Shown piece by piece: positions 7,857-18,064 of a stretch of DNA of 49,845 nt (positions are counted from its first letter, which is position 1; every line of letters starts with the position of its first letter). The stretch covers positions 61,812-111,656 of the forward strand of contig NZ_MWLM01000039.1 in the NCBI RefSeq assembly GCF_002198665.1, in the 5' to 3' direction. The notes under the pieces are model-generated. The model ran no database searches, had not been told where the DNA came from, and worked only from the letters and a program-made list of their open reading frames with translations. The DNA comes from Novosphingobium sp. B 225. GTDB lineage: Bacteria > Pseudomonadota > Alphaproteobacteria > Sphingomonadales > Sphingomonadaceae. The translations under genes and the position numbers were made by a program.

Positions 7857-8663
7857 ATGATCGAAACCGCTTATGCCAAGATCAACCTTGCGCTGCATGT
7901 TCGGCGGCGGCGGGAGGATGGCTATCACGAACTCGAAACCCTGTTCGCCTTCGTTGATGCGGGGGACAAGCTGAGCATTAGTTCGGCCGCGCGGGACGAG
8001 CTCAGGACTTGCGGGGAGTTCGGTGGCGAGCTGGCTGATCCGTTCGGCAATATCGTCGCCAAGGCCCTGTCGGCCTTGCCCCGGCCGCAGGGCTGGGCGG
8101 TAACGCTGGAAAAGAACTTGCCGGTGGCTGCCGGGCTGGGCGGCGGCTCGGCCGATGCTGGCGCTTTGTTCCGCCTGGTCGAGCGCGAATACGGACTGCC
8201 GGATGACTGGCATTCTCGTGCCGCTGAACTGGGTGCTGATGTTCCTGCCTGTGTGCTTTCGCAGACCTGCATCGGGCGCGGGACGGGGACCGAGCTGGAG
8301 CCGGTCGAGAGCGACTTGGCCGGAATACCTGTGCTGTTGGTCAACCCTCGCTTGCCGCTGGCAACCGGGCCCGTATTCAAAGGTTGGGACGCTGTGGACC
8401 AGGGTCCGATGCCGCAGGGGCCGGTCAGCCGGATTGCTCTGGAAGGCCGCAATGACCTGGAAGCACCGGCAATCGTGTTGTGCCCGGCGATTGCGGATGT
8501 CCTCACGGCGCTTGGCGATACACACCCGTGGCTTGCCCGCATGTCGGGTTCGGGCGCGACTTGTTTTGCGCTTTACGAAGATGACGCCGCCCGCGAAGCA
8601 GCGGCGGTGCAGTTGGCGGCACAGCATCCCGGTTGGTGGCAATTGGCAGGACATTTGCGGTGA
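7857..8663 (+). CDS. ispE: 4-diphosphocytidyl-2-C-methyl-D-erythritol kinase
   Basis: 268 residues. IspE phosphorylates CDP-methylerythritol in the MEP pathway to isoprenoids. Seen here: the conserved lysine in AYAKINLALHV, the GHMP-kinase ATP loop PVAAGLGGGSADAGALFRL, the Asp in LGADVPACVL and the C-terminal glycine motif MSGSGATCFALY. ATG 7857 follows GGGGAGGA at 7841-7848 with 8 nt between; these bases are the end of the palindromic repeat. The TTG at 7851 opens the same frame but is too close to the ribosome site. The stop overlaps the GTG of the next gene. Confidence 0.95.
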   Translation: MIETAYAKINLALHVRRRREDGYHELETLFAFVDAGDKLSISSAARDELRTCGEFGGELADPFGNIVAKALSALPRPQGWAVTLEKNLPVAAGLGGGSADAGALFRLVEREYGLPDDWHSRAAELGADVPACVLSQTCIGRGTGTELEPVESDLAGIPVLLVNPRLPLATGPVFKGWDAVDQGPMPQGPVSRIALEGRNDLEAPAIVLCPAIADVLTALGDTHPWLARMSGSGATCFALYEDDAAREAAAVQLAAQHPGWWQLAGHLR

Positions 8664-9394
8664 GGGAGCACGAAGCATGGCGCTTGCTTGGTCAGCCCCG
8701 CTTCGGCGGGATTCTGGTCGTGTCCGATCACGCCAGCAACACGGTGCCCGCCGATATTGAACTCGGCATTGCATCAGAGCTGCTCACGCAGCACATCGCG
8801 GTCGATATCGGTGTGGCAGAGGTTGGCGCATTGATGGCGCAGCGCCCCGGCATCGCTGCGTTCCAAGGCAATGTCAGTCGGCTGGTGTGCGATTTCAACC
8901 GGGAGGAACATGGCCCGGCGGTGTTTCCGATTGCCAGTGATGGCCATGCCATACCCGGCAATATGCTCGACCACGCGGGGCATCTTGCCCGGCTGGATCG
9001 GTTTTATCATCCTTACCACCCCGCGCTGTCCGCTCTGCTGGATGAAGCACCGCCCGCGCTGATCCTGTCGTTGCACAGCTTTACCCCGCAACTGGCCAGC
9101 CATCCAGAGCAAGGCCGCCCCTGGCAAGTCGGCGTCCTCTACAACCACGATGACCGCGCCGCGCGGATCGCCATTCCCTTGCTGGCGGCGGAAGGCTTGG
9201 TGGTGGGCGATCAGCAGCCCTATTCGGGTCAGCTACTGAACCACACCATGAACCGCCATGCCGAGGCGGAGGGGCGGCCCTATCTGGGGATCGAGATCCG
9301 GCAAGACCAGCTTTCCGATGCTGCCGGGCAGGCCAAATGGGCTGAGCGGCTGGCGCGGATTTGCAACGAAGTGGCGTTGAAGCTGGGGGATTAG
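8660..9394 (+). CDS. N-formylglutamate amidohydrolase family protein
   Basis: 244 residues from GTG 8660, which overlaps the ispE stop (GTGA). Family features are GGILVVSDHASNTVPADIEL near the N terminus, VGALMAQRPGIAAFQGNVSR, LILSLHSFTP and GQLLNHTMNRHAEAEGRPYL followed by the metal-site region GIEIRQDQL. Characterised members (HutG-type) hydrolyse N-formyl-L-glutamate in histidine breakdown, but no hut genes are near, so the substrate here is open. Coupling to ispE is positional only. AGGA about 8 nt upstream serves as ribosome site. Confidence 0.88.
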   Translation: MREHEAWRLLGQPRFGGILVVSDHASNTVPADIELGIASELLTQHIAVDIGVAEVGALMAQRPGIAAFQGNVSRLVCDFNREEHGPAVFPIASDGHAIPGNMLDHAGHLARLDRFYHPYHPALSALLDEAPPALILSLHSFTPQLASHPEQGRPWQVGVLYNHDDRAARIAIPLLAAEGLVVGDQQPYSGQLLNHTMNRHAEAEGRPYLGIEIRQDQLSDAAGQAKWAERLARICNEVALKLGD

Positions 9395-9438
9395 GCGTGT
9401 AGGGCCGCTGCAAAGCCCCTCATTTGAAAGATCGTTCC

Positions 9439-11286
9439 ATGCCCGCCTATCGTTCACGCACTTCCACCCATGGCCGCAACATGGCCGGTGCGCGGGGGTT
9501 GTGGCGGGCTACGGGGATGAAGGACGGTGATTTCGGCAAGCCGATCATTGCCGTGGTCAACAGCTTCACCCAGTTCGTGCCGGGCCACGTTCACCTGAAA
9601 GACCTGGGCCAGATGGTCGCGCGTGAGATTGAGGCGGCGGGCGGTGTGGCCAAGGAATTCAACACCATCGCCGTCGATGATGGGATCGCGATGGGCCACG
9701 ATGGCATGCTTTATTCGCTGCCCAGCCGCGATCTGATTGCGGACAGCGTCGAATATATGGTCAACGCCCATTGCGCCGATGCGATGGTGTGCATTTCCAA
9801 TTGCGACAAGATCACGCCGGGCATGCTGATGGCGGCGATGCGGATCAACATTCCGGTGGTGTTCGTATCTGGCGGGCCGATGGAAGCGGGAAAAGTGGTA
9901 CTGAAGGGCAAGGAAGTCGCGCTCGACCTGATCGACGCGATGATCGCCGCGGCCGATGACAGCTATACCGACGAGGAAGTGCAGACGATCGAGCGTTCGG
10001 CCTGCCCGACCTGCGGTTCGTGCAGCGGCATGTTCACCGCCAATTCGATGAATTGCCTGACCGAGGCGCTGGGCCTGTCGCTGCCGGGCAACGGTTCGCA
10101 ACTGGCCACCCATGCAGACCGCAAGGAGCTGTTCCTGGAAGCCGGGCGGCGCGTAGTCGATTTGTGCAAGCGGTACTATGAACAGGATGATGCCTCTGTC
10201 CTGCCGCGCAATATTGCCAGCTTCAAGGCGTTCGAAAATGCCATGAGCCTGGACATCGCAATGGGCGGATCGACCAACACCGTGCTGCACCTGCTCGCCG
10301 CCGCGCAGGAAGCCGGGATCGATTTCACCATGAAGGACATCGACCGGCTGAGCCGCCAGGTGCCGTGCCTGTCAAAGGTTGCCCCGGCCAAGAGCGACGT
10401 CCACATGGAAGACGTTCACCGCGCCGGCGGGATCATGTCGATCCTGGGTGAACTGGACCGTGCCGGGCTGCTCCACACCGATCTGCCCACTGTCCATGCG
10501 CCAACGCTGGGCGATGCGCTCAACAAGTGGGACCTGAAGCGCACCAACGATCCGGCGGTTCAGCATTTCTTCAAGGCCGCGCCCGGCGGCGTGCCGACAC
10601 AGACCGCGTTCAGCCAGAACCGGCGCTGGGACGAGCTTGACCTTGACCGTGAAAACGGCGTGATCCGTTCAAAGGAACACGCCTTTAGCCAGGATGGCGG
10701 GCTGGCGGTGCTGTTCGGCAACATCGCGCTGGAAGGCTGCATCGTGAAGACCGCCGGGGTGGATGATTCGATCCTGAAGTTCAGCGGCCCGGCCAAGGTT
10801 TACGAAAGCCAGGATGCCGCCGTCACGGCGATCCTGACCGGGCAAGTCGAAGCCGGCGACGTGGTGGTGATCCGCTATGAAGGGCCCAAGGGCGGCCCGG
10901 GCATGCAGGAAATGCTCTATCCCACCAGCTACCTCAAATCGAAGGGGCTGGGCAAAGCCTGCGCGCTGCTGACCGACGGGCGCTTTTCGGGCGGTACCTC
11001 AGGCCTGTCGATTGGTCATGCCTCACCTGAAGCAGCCGAGGGCGGAGCGATCGGGCTGGTCGAAATGGGTGATCTGATCGAAATCGACATTCCGGGGCGC
11101 ACGATCAACCTGGCCGTCAGCGATGCTGAACTGGCCCGCCGCCGCGCAGTGCAGGACGCCGCCGGATGGCAGCCAAAGGCCGAACGCAAGCGCGTGGTCA
11201 GCCAGGCACTGCAGGCCTATGCCGCCATGACCACCAGCGCTGCTCGCGGCGCGGTGCGGGATATTTCGCAGTTGAAGCGAGGATAA
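9439..11286 (+). CDS. ilvD: Dihydroxy-acid dehydratase
   Basis: 615 residues (E. coli 616). It dehydrates 2,3-dihydroxy acids in valine, leucine and isoleucine synthesis and needs an iron-sulfur cluster and Mg. Visible are the family N terminus [20 protein letters not shown], the cluster cysteines in [12 protein letters not shown] and [20 protein letters not shown], and [18 protein letters not shown] near the C terminus. I chose ATG 9439 because the sequence from there aligns with the E. coli start; TTG 9424 lies in frame upstream. A lipoprotein gene starts 3 nt after the stop. Confidence 0.97.
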   Translation: MPAYRSRTSTHGRNMAGARGLWRATGMKDGDFGKPIIAVVNSFTQFVPGHVHLKDLGQMVAREIEAAGGVAKEFNTIAVDDGIAMGHDGMLYSLPSRDLIADSVEYMVNAHCADAMVCISNCDKITPGMLMAAMRINIPVVFVSGGPMEAGKVVLKGKEVALDLIDAMIAAADDSYTDEEVQTIERSACPTCGSCSGMFTANSMNCLTEALGLSLPGNGSQLATHADRKELFLEAGRRVVDLCKRYYEQDDASVLPRNIASFKAFENAMSLDIAMGGSTNTVLHLLAAAQEAGIDFTMKDIDRLSRQVPCLSKVAPAKSDVHMEDVHRAGGIMSILGELDRAGLLHTDLPTVHAPTLGDALNKWDLKRTNDPAVQHFFKAAPGGVPTQTAFSQNRRWDELDLDRENGVIRSKEHAFSQDGGLAVLFGNIALEGCIVKTAGVDDSILKFSGPAKVYESQDAAVTAILTGQVEAGDVVVIRYEGPKGGPGMQEMLYPTSYLKSKGLGKACALLTDGRFSGGTSGLSIGHASPEAAEGGAIGLVEMGDLIEIDIPGRTINLAVSDAELARRRAVQDAAGWQPKAERKRVVSQALQAYAAMTTSAARGAVRDISQLKRG

Positions 11287-11289
11287 CTG

Positions 11290-11652
11290 ATGAATTCCAG
11301 ACTGCCTGGCATCCTTGCCCTCTTCCTGCTCCTCGCCGCCTGCCAGCAGGCGAGTGATGCAACCGTGGCCGATGGCGAGGCGATCTATTGTGCGCTGGCC
11401 GGGGCGAAGGAATTCAAGCAGGATTGCACACTGGAACGCACGCAGATTGATGGCAAGGCGACCTATGTGATCCGCCACCCGGACGGCGCGTTCCACCGTC
11501 TGGTTGTAAGCGACGATGGCCAGAACCTGCTTGCGGCAGACGGGGCGGATGTAACCCAATCGGCGCGCAAGCAGGATCGCTATGAAGTGATCCTGGGGCA
11601 AGACCGTTATGTCGTGCCTGTGCAGGCACCGGCCAGTGCCAAGCCGCAGTAA
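11290..11652 (+). CDS. Small putative lipoprotein
   Basis: 120 residues. The N terminus is a lipoprotein signal (LALFLLLAAC, lipobox LAAC, Cys near residue 17). The mature part has two more cysteines (YCALAGAKEF, KQDCTLER) that could pair, followed by short beta segments (TYVIRHPDGAFHRLVV, YEVILGQDRYVVPV). No family with a known function recognised. It lies 3 nt after ilvD and overlaps the NAD(P)HX repair gene, so it is probably co-transcribed with both. Confidence 0.75.
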   Translation: MNSRLPGILALFLLLAACQQASDATVADGEAIYCALAGAKEFKQDCTLERTQIDGKATYVIRHPDGAFHRLVVSDDGQNLLAADGADVTQSARKQDRYEVILGQDRYVVPVQAPASAKPQ

Positions 11653-13033
11653 CCAGATCCTGACCGTGCGCCAGATGCGTGCGGGCGAAGAAGCGTTGAT
11701 CGCGGCGGGAACCACGGTCGATCACCTGATGCAAGTGGCGGGACGCGGCGCGGCGGAATGGGTCTGGCGTGTGGCCGGACCGGGCAAGGTTACGGTGCTG
11801 TGCGGCCCGGGCAACAACGGCGGCGACGGCTATGTCATCGCCGAGGCGCTGCGTGAGCGGGGCGGCACAGTGCAGGTTATTGCCGCTTGCGATCCGGCCA
11901 CGCCAGCGGCGCGGACCGCGCGGGCGCTTTATCAGGGTCAGATCTTGGGACCGGATGCGGCCGTGCGGGGCGCGGTGCTGGTTGATTGCCTGTTCGGCAG
12001 CGGCCTGACCCGCGCACTGACCGCCGAACACGCCGCATTGTTGCGCCGCCTCGCCGCCAGCCATGACAAGCGCATCGCGGTCGATCTGCCAAGCGGGATC
12101 GAGAGCGACAGCGGCGCTCCGCTTACGCCTGACTTGCCACAATGGGATCTGACCATTGCACTGGGGGCGTGGAAATCCGCGCATTTCCTGATGCCCGCCT
12201 GCGCGGCGATGGGCGCGCTGCGGTTGGTCGAGATTGGCGTGGAAGCAATCCCGGGCGCTGCGCAAGTGATCACACGCCCCGTGCTGAACACCCCGGCAGC
12301 CGATGCGCACAAGTACCGGCGCGGCCTGCTGGGCGTGATTGGCGGCGCGATGCCCGGCGCGGCCTTGCTCGCGGCGCGCGCGGCGCAGCATGGCGGGGCC
12401 GGCTATGTGAAGCTGCTGGGTGCGGCGGATTGGGCTCCCAGCGATCTGGTGGTCGATAGCGGCCCACTGGGAGCAGCCTTGCAGGACCGGCGCTGGTCCG
12501 CACTGCTGGTCGGGCCGGGGCTCGGCCGCTCCAAGACCGCGCGGGAGCAGCTTGAAACGGCGCTTGATGCGCAAGTCCCCACGGTGCTCGATGCCGATGC
12601 GCTGATGTTGTTTGGTGCGGTGATGGCGCAAGGCCATCAGGCTGGGCGGGTGCTGACCCCGCACGCCGGGGAGTTCGATGTGCTGGAGCGCGCGTTCAAG
12701 CTGTCTGGCCTGGGTAGCAAGCTTGACCGGGCGGTTGAACTAGCCGCCCATACCGGCGCGGTAGTGGTTGCCAAAGGTCCGGACACCGTGGTCACTGCGC
12801 CCGATGGACGGGTGGCACTGGCCCGGCGGGCATCGTCGTGGCTGTCCACGGCGGGAACTGGTGACGTTCTGGCCGGAACGATCGCCAGCCGCCTTGCCAC
12901 GGGTGCTGATCCGTTCGAGGCGGCCTGTCAGGGCGTCTGGCTTCACAGCGAAGCCGCGCGGCTGTGTCCGCCTGCTTTCACGGCGGGACAGCTTGCGGAG
13001 GCGGTGCAGTGCGCCTACGCGGCCTGTCTGTGA
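11636..13033 (+). CDS. nnr: Bifunctional NAD(P)HX epimerase / ADP-dependent NAD(P)HX dehydratase
   Basis: About 465 residues. It repairs hydrated NADH and NADPH. The N-terminal YjeF_N epimerase domain shows LTVRQMRAGEEALI and VLCGPGNNGGDGYVIAEAL; the C-terminal carbohydrate-kinase-like dehydratase shows LLVGPGLGRSKTAREQLE, VLDADALMLF, VLTPHAGEFDVL and STAGTGDVLAGTIASRL. The fused form is common in bacteria. The start is uncertain: GTG 11636 lies inside the lipoprotein gene (17-nt overlap), GTG 11666 would leave the domain intact too, and the frame stays open to 11609. Confidence 0.92.
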   Translation: MPSRSNQILTVRQMRAGEEALIAAGTTVDHLMQVAGRGAAEWVWRVAGPGKVTVLCGPGNNGGDGYVIAEALRERGGTVQVIAACDPATPAARTARALYQGQILGPDAAVRGAVLVDCLFGSGLTRALTAEHAALLRRLAASHDKRIAVDLPSGIESDSGAPLTPDLPQWDLTIALGAWKSAHFLMPACAAMGALRLVEIGVEAIPGAAQVITRPVLNTPAADAHKYRRGLLGVIGGAMPGAALLAARAAQHGGAGYVKLLGAADWAPSDLVVDSGPLGAALQDRRWSALLVGPGLGRSKTAREQLETALDAQVPTVLDADALMLFGAVMAQGHQAGRVLTPHAGEFDVLERAFKLSGLGSKLDRAVELAAHTGAVVVAKGPDTVVTAPDGRVALARRASSWLSTAGTGDVLAGTIASRLATGADPFEAACQGVWLHSEAARLCPPAFTAGQLAEAVQCAYAACL

Positions 13034-13055
13034 ACCCGGATTGGCCCAACCCTCA

Positions 13056-14309
13056 ATGACCAAAGAACCCATCATCCGCATCGCCGCCAAGGGCGATGGC
13101 CTGACCGCGTCAGGGCGCTATGCCTGGGGCGCGGCGCCGGGGGATTTGCTGCTTGAGGACGGGACGCTGGAGCCCGGCCCGCACCATGTCACGCCGCCAT
13201 GCCGCCATTTCGGCCGCTGCGGCGGGTGCCAGCTGCAGCAACTGGATGAAGAGAGTCTGGCCGGATTTGTCGAGGCGCGGGTCAGCAATGCTTCCACCTC
13301 GCAGGAACTGGGCGCGGAACTGATCGCGCCGCCACATCTTTCGCCCCCCGGCGCACGCCGCCGGGCTTCGTTGCGGGCGGAAAGCTCGCAAGGGCGAGTG
13401 GTGATCGGGTTTCGCGAGGCGAAGTCGCACCGGGTGGTGGAACTGGCCGAATGCCCGGTGATGCTGCCGGAAATGGCCGCAATTCTGGCTCCGCTGCGCA
13501 AGCTGCTGATCCGGTTGGGGCAGGATCAGGCCAAGCCGAAGGGCAAGGCCAAGGGCAAGCCCGGCAAGCACGCACATGCCAAACTGGCCGCCGATGTCGA
13601 TCTGACCATGCTGGATCAGGGGCTCGATCTGGGTATCAAGGGCCTCAGCGCCGATGGCCTGACCGCCACCCAGGCACTGCTCGATTTCGCGGGCGAACAC
13701 CGCCTCGCGCGGCTGACGATCGATGCGGGATACGGCCATGAAGTGGTGTGGGAACCCGAACCCGCGACCGTCACGCTCGCCGGGGTGGCCGTGCCGTTCC
13801 CGCCGGGATCGTTCCTGCAGGCGACGCTGGATGGAGAGGCCGCGCTGGTCGCTGCCGCGCGCGAGTGGCTGCAGGGCTGTGCCAGCGTGGCGGACCTGTT
13901 CTCAGGCCTCGGCACTTTCGCTTTCGCGCTGGCGGGTCCGGAGACCAAAGTGCTGGCGGTAGAGGCCGCGCGCGATGCACATCAGGCCTGCAGTGCCGCC
14001 GCCGGGCGTTCCGGCCTGCCGATCCACGCACTGCACCGCGACCTGTTCCGCAATCCGTTGCTGCCGGATGAGCTGAACCGTTTTGCCGGGGTCCTGCTCG
14101 ATCCCCCCCGCGCCGGCGCGCGCGATCAGGTGGAGCGGATCGCGGACAGCACGGTGGAGCGCGTGGTCTATATCAGCTGCAATCCTTCCAGCTGGGCCCG
14201 CGATGCGCGGCTGCTGGTGGAGGCGGGCTATCGCCTGGCGGAGCTGCGCCCGGTCGGACAGTTCCGCTGGTCGACCCATGTGGAGCTGGCGAGTTTGTTT
14301 GTGCGGTAG
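13056..14309 (+). CDS. 23S rRNA (uracil-5-)-methyltransferase family protein (RlmD/TrmA-like)
   Basis: 417 residues. It would transfer methyl from SAM to C5 of a uridine in RNA. Four cysteines for a 4Fe-4S cluster are visible: C49, C55, C58 (PCRHFGRCGGCQL) and C133 (VELAECPVM). The Rossmann methyltransferase part has DLFSGLGTFAFAL, LLDPPRAGARDQ and the catalytic cysteine in VVYISCNPSSWARDA. A Lys-rich insert (KPKGKAKGKPGKHAH) in the middle is unusual. The N-terminal part is a short TRAM-like domain. Which uridine is modified cannot be told from sequence alone. It starts 22 nt after the NAD(P)HX repair gene. Confidence 0.9.
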   Translation: MTKEPIIRIAAKGDGLTASGRYAWGAAPGDLLLEDGTLEPGPHHVTPPCRHFGRCGGCQLQQLDEESLAGFVEARVSNASTSQELGAELIAPPHLSPPGARRRASLRAESSQGRVVIGFREAKSHRVVELAECPVMLPEMAAILAPLRKLLIRLGQDQAKPKGKAKGKPGKHAHAKLAADVDLTMLDQGLDLGIKGLSADGLTATQALLDFAGEHRLARLTIDAGYGHEVVWEPEPATVTLAGVAVPFPPGSFLQATLDGEAALVAAAREWLQGCASVADLFSGLGTFAFALAGPETKVLAVEAARDAHQACSAAAGRSGLPIHALHRDLFRNPLLPDELNRFAGVLLDPPRAGARDQVERIADSTVERVVYISCNPSSWARDARLLVEAGYRLAELRPVGQFRWSTHVELASLFVR

Positions 14310-14316
14310 GCCAAAA

Positions 14317-14466
14317 CCCTCTCCATTTTTGGCGAATGCCACAAATGGGGAGGTGGCAGACGCCGCAGGCGGCTGACGGAGGGGTTTCCGCCGTGCCGCA
14401 TTACCCCTCCGTCTCGCCTGCGGCGATCCACCTCCCCATTTGTCCCTGCGGGAAAAATGGGGAGGA
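14317..14466. repeat. Palindromic intergenic repeat, copy 3
   Basis: Two nested inverted pairs: AAATGGGGAGGTGG (14343-14356) with CCACCTCCCCATTT (14428-14441), and an outer imperfect pair CCCTCTCCATTTTT (14317-14330) with AAAAATGGGGAGG (14453-14465). Inside are GGAGGGGT and ACCCCTCC and a CGCCGCAGGCGGC hairpin. It fills the gap between the convergent methyltransferase and pseudouridine synthase genes, so it could also serve as a two-way terminator. Confidence 0.85.
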
Positions 14467-14467
14467 T

Positions 14468-15013
14468 CTAGTTTGCGGTAATCTCGCGCCATTCGCCCGG
14501 CGCCAGCCCATCGAGCGCCCAGTCCCCGATCTGCCAGCGGACCAGCCGTAGGGTGGGATGGCCCACAGCGGCGGTCATGCGGCGGACCTGGCGGTTCTTG
14601 CCTTCGCGCAGGGTCAGCTTGAGCCAGCTATCCGGCACGGTCTTGCGGAACCGCACCGGCGGATCGCGCGACCAGAGTTCGGGGGCGGGGATCAATTCGG
14701 CCTCGGCGGGGCGGGTCATCCCGTCCTTTAGCCGCACACCGCCGCGCAGGGCGGCCAGCGCGGCGGCGTCCGGTTCGCCTTCCACTTGCACCAGATAGGT
14801 CTTGGGCAGCTTGAACCGGGGAACGGCGATCCGGGCCTGCAAGCGTCCGTCGTCGGTCAGCAGCAACAGCCCCTCACTGTCGGTATCGAGCCGCCCGGCG
14901 GGATAGACCCCCGGCACCGGCACATATTGCGCCAGCGTCGGCTTGTCCGAACCGTCCGCGCTGAACTGGCACAGCACGCCATGGGGTTTGTTGAGCAGGA
15001 TGAGGCGGGCCAT
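14468..15013 (-). CDS. Pseudouridine synthase, RluE/RsuA family
   Basis: 181 residues from ATG 15013. Isomerises a uridine in rRNA to pseudouridine. The catalytic aspartate is in [19 protein letters not shown]; other family blocks are [26 protein letters not shown] and [25 protein letters not shown] (given here in two parts: [12 protein letters not shown] and GHPTLRLVR). The N-terminal S4 domain found in RsuA is absent, which fits the short RluE branch (E. coli RluE acts on U2457 of 23S rRNA); the assignment to RluE is by length and pattern only. The stop directly abuts the palindromic repeat. Confidence 0.88.
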   Translation of the reverse strand: MARLILLNKPHGVLCQFSADGSDKPTLAQYVPVPGVYPAGRLDTDSEGLLLLTDDGRLQARIAVPRFKLPKTYLVQVEGEPDAAALAALRGGVRLKDGMTRPAEAELIPAPELWSRDPPVRFRKTVPDSWLKLTLREGKNRQVRRMTAAVGHPTLRLVRWQIGDWALDGLAPGEWREITAN

Positions 15014-15659
15014 GATTGCGTGCCTATCCGCTACGGCCCAAAAAGCAAATGGGGCCGACGTTTCCGCCAGCCCCACGCTACGCCATTACTGCCTCCGACC
15101 GACTTGGGCGATCGCTGTTCCGGCGTTCCATCCTGCCTGCCACTGTGATGCTACCTGAGCACCTCGCGTACCATCGCACCGTGAGTGCTACCGCATCGTG
15201 ATGCTCATCGCATCGGGCTGGCCGATCTCTGTCCGGGGTTCCCGAAAGAACCGGCTTTCATCGTCCGGATGCCGTTTCCGGCGTCCGGTCCCGTCAGGTG
15301 TTGGTCCGGACCTTGCGGCCTTTCCCATCACCTGGCGGTTCCGTGACCACGCCACTGCTGCTGTCTGCGAACTTTCGTTCCGCTGCGCCGAAACGCGGCT
15401 TTCCCATCGTTCGTTCCAGCCACTGTGCCGTGACCAACCAGCCTCGCACCTCTCACTGCATCTGCGGTTCGCCAGATTTGGTCCGAAGACTTTCTGAGGC
15501 GTGTTTTCCGATACTGCTGCGGGCATCGCTGCCGGTATCTTGACGTCTCGGTTTTCCCTATCTGTTTCAGTGGTTTCCCACTTCATCTTCAAGTTCGGTA
15601 TCAGCGTCTCGATGACTTGAAGCTGCGCCCCGAAACCGAGTCTGGCAAGCACGCGCAGG
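15014..15659. other. Gene-poor region between the pseudouridine synthase and argG
   Basis: No convincing gene. The longest frame (15188-15652, minus strand, 154 codons, GTG start, no ribosome site) codes a Ser/Arg/Glu-rich protein without a recognisable fold; a shorter frame on the plus strand (15198-15497) is no better. The minus strand is purine-rich and has many short CGGAAA, GGGAAA and GATGCG motifs. I saw no tRNA, RNase P or tmRNA signature. It ends at the DnaA-box hairpin. Confidence 0.5.
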
Positions 15660-15702
15660 CCGACTTATCCACAGATCGCCATCTTGGCGGTGGATAAGTC
15701 GG
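15660..15702. promoter_or_regulatory. DnaA-box inverted repeat / extended hairpin
   Basis: CCGACTTATCCAC (15660-15672) is perfectly inverted at 15690-15702 (GTGGATAAGTCGG). The inner part continues as CGCCA-TCT-TGGCG (15677-15689), leaving AGAT as a 4-nt bulge. The left arm carries TTATCCACA (15665-15673), the consensus DnaA box; the right arm carries TTATCCACC on the other strand. A weaker third match (GGTGGACAA) follows at about 15709. It lies about 60 bp past the argG stop. No T-run follows on either strand, so it is not a standard terminator. Origin, DnaA-titration site or simple hairpin are all possible. Confidence 0.6.
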
Positions 15703-15764
15703 GTCAAGCGGTGGACAATATCGGAAGATGCCGTCATTCGGCGCGGTTTCCCGCCAGAATCAGG

Positions 15765-16988
<1,224 letters not shown>

Positions 16989-17062
16989 GGGCTGGTTTTC
17001 CGCTGGATTGACGTTAGGATTCGACGCGCGCCCTAGGGCAACCGCGAACCGGAGGCAAGCCG

Positions 17063-17500
17063 ATGGCAAAGGCCGAAGCCAAGACCAAGCCCAGTGACAA
17101 CAGCGTGGCCGAATTCATCGCCGCCGTGCCGGAGGAGCGCCGCCGCGAGGAAGCCGCGGCGGTCGATGCCTTGCACCGGCGCGTGACCGGGTGCGCGCCG
17201 CAGATGTGGGGCCCCTCGATCATCGGCTATGGCAGCTATCACTACCGGTATGACAGCGGCCGCGAAGGCACCATGTGCCGCGCCGGGTTCTCACCGCGCA
17301 AGGCGGCGATGACCGTGTACCTGATGGGCAATTACTGTGACCGGCAGGCCGAAGTGGACGATCTGTTCGCACGGCTGGGCAAGCACAGCACCGGCAAGAG
17401 CTGCCTCTATATCAAGCGGCTGGCCGATGTGGATCTGGCGGTGCTGGAACGGCTGGTGGAAATCAGCTGGGAAGTGATGAACGCGAAGTACCCGGATTGA
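17063..17500 (+). CDS. DUF1801 domain-containing protein
   Basis: 145 residues. Matches the DUF1801 (YdhG-like) family: [51 protein letters not shown] and the C-terminal [22 protein letters not shown]. No biochemical function is established. It is a lone gene; the 75 bp to the divergent argG must hold both promoters. The purine-rich GGAGGCAAGCCG before the ATG supplies the ribosome site. Confidence 0.88.
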   Translation: MAKAEAKTKPSDNSVAEFIAAVPEERRREEAAAVDALHRRVTGCAPQMWGPSIIGYGSYHYRYDSGREGTMCRAGFSPRKAAMTVYLMGNYCDRQAEVDDLFARLGKHSTGKSCLYIKRLADVDLAVLERLVEISWEVMNAKYPD

Positions 17501-17858
17501 CCCGGCAACAGCGGCCTTCGCTGCAAGGCCTGGCGGGCTTGCACAGTTGTCCGGGTTGACACGCAACAGGGCCGGAATTCCTGTGACTTTAGGGCCCTCC
17601 CGTTCCGGCTTAAACTGCTGCAAACAAATTGAATATGTGATTTTCAAACCGGCTTTCCGACGCCCGGATCTGTGAACTTCCATTTCCGCAGCGTCACGCT
17701 CCGCGTGTCAGGCTTGCACGCCCCGGCCTGCCGCCTTGGCAGGGGTGCGATCCCGATGTCGACAATGTCAAAGAAGCTGCGCGCGATTCGCCGCCAGCCG
17801 CGTGCAGGATGACAGTTCGGCGGCGTGTAGGAAAATGGTTTGCGGGGCCGGCGGACCT
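17501..17858. other. Non-coding stretch before repeat copy A
   Basis: No gene found. It contains CCTGCC-GCCTT-GGCAGG and CACGC-TCC-GCGTG inverted pairs and a short AT-richer patch (17620-17650). Frames across it on the minus strand are open for up to ~180 codons but code a Cys/Arg/Pro-rich sequence typical of chance frames. Confidence 0.5.
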
Positions 17859-18052
17859 GCGCACCGGCCATCCCAGTTCCCGCGTCATACGAACAGGGTT
17901 CACGTAGAGGCCGCAGAGTAAAAACAGCGGCGCAGAGATGCCGGGCATGCGGCACTGTCGTTTCGTCCATCCCTGGCCCACACAACCACGCCTATGGGTA
18001 AGGATGCTGCACCCACAGTGCGGAACAACCCCTCTGCGCCTCGCTTGTGCCC
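17859..18052. repeat. MITE-like intergenic repeat, copy A
   Basis: About 195 bp that matches 19189-19392 in the same orientation. Shared stretches include GCGCACCGGCCATCCCA, GAACAGGGTTCACG and GCAGAGATGCCGGGCATGC and the following CGGCACTGTCGTTTC. The inverted termini seen in copy B (TTCACGCAGAGGC / GCCTCTGCGTGAA) are degraded here (TTCACGTAGAGGC on the left, no clear right end). No transposase inside. Confidence 0.75.
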
Positions 18053-18064
18053 CCACAAGCTCCT

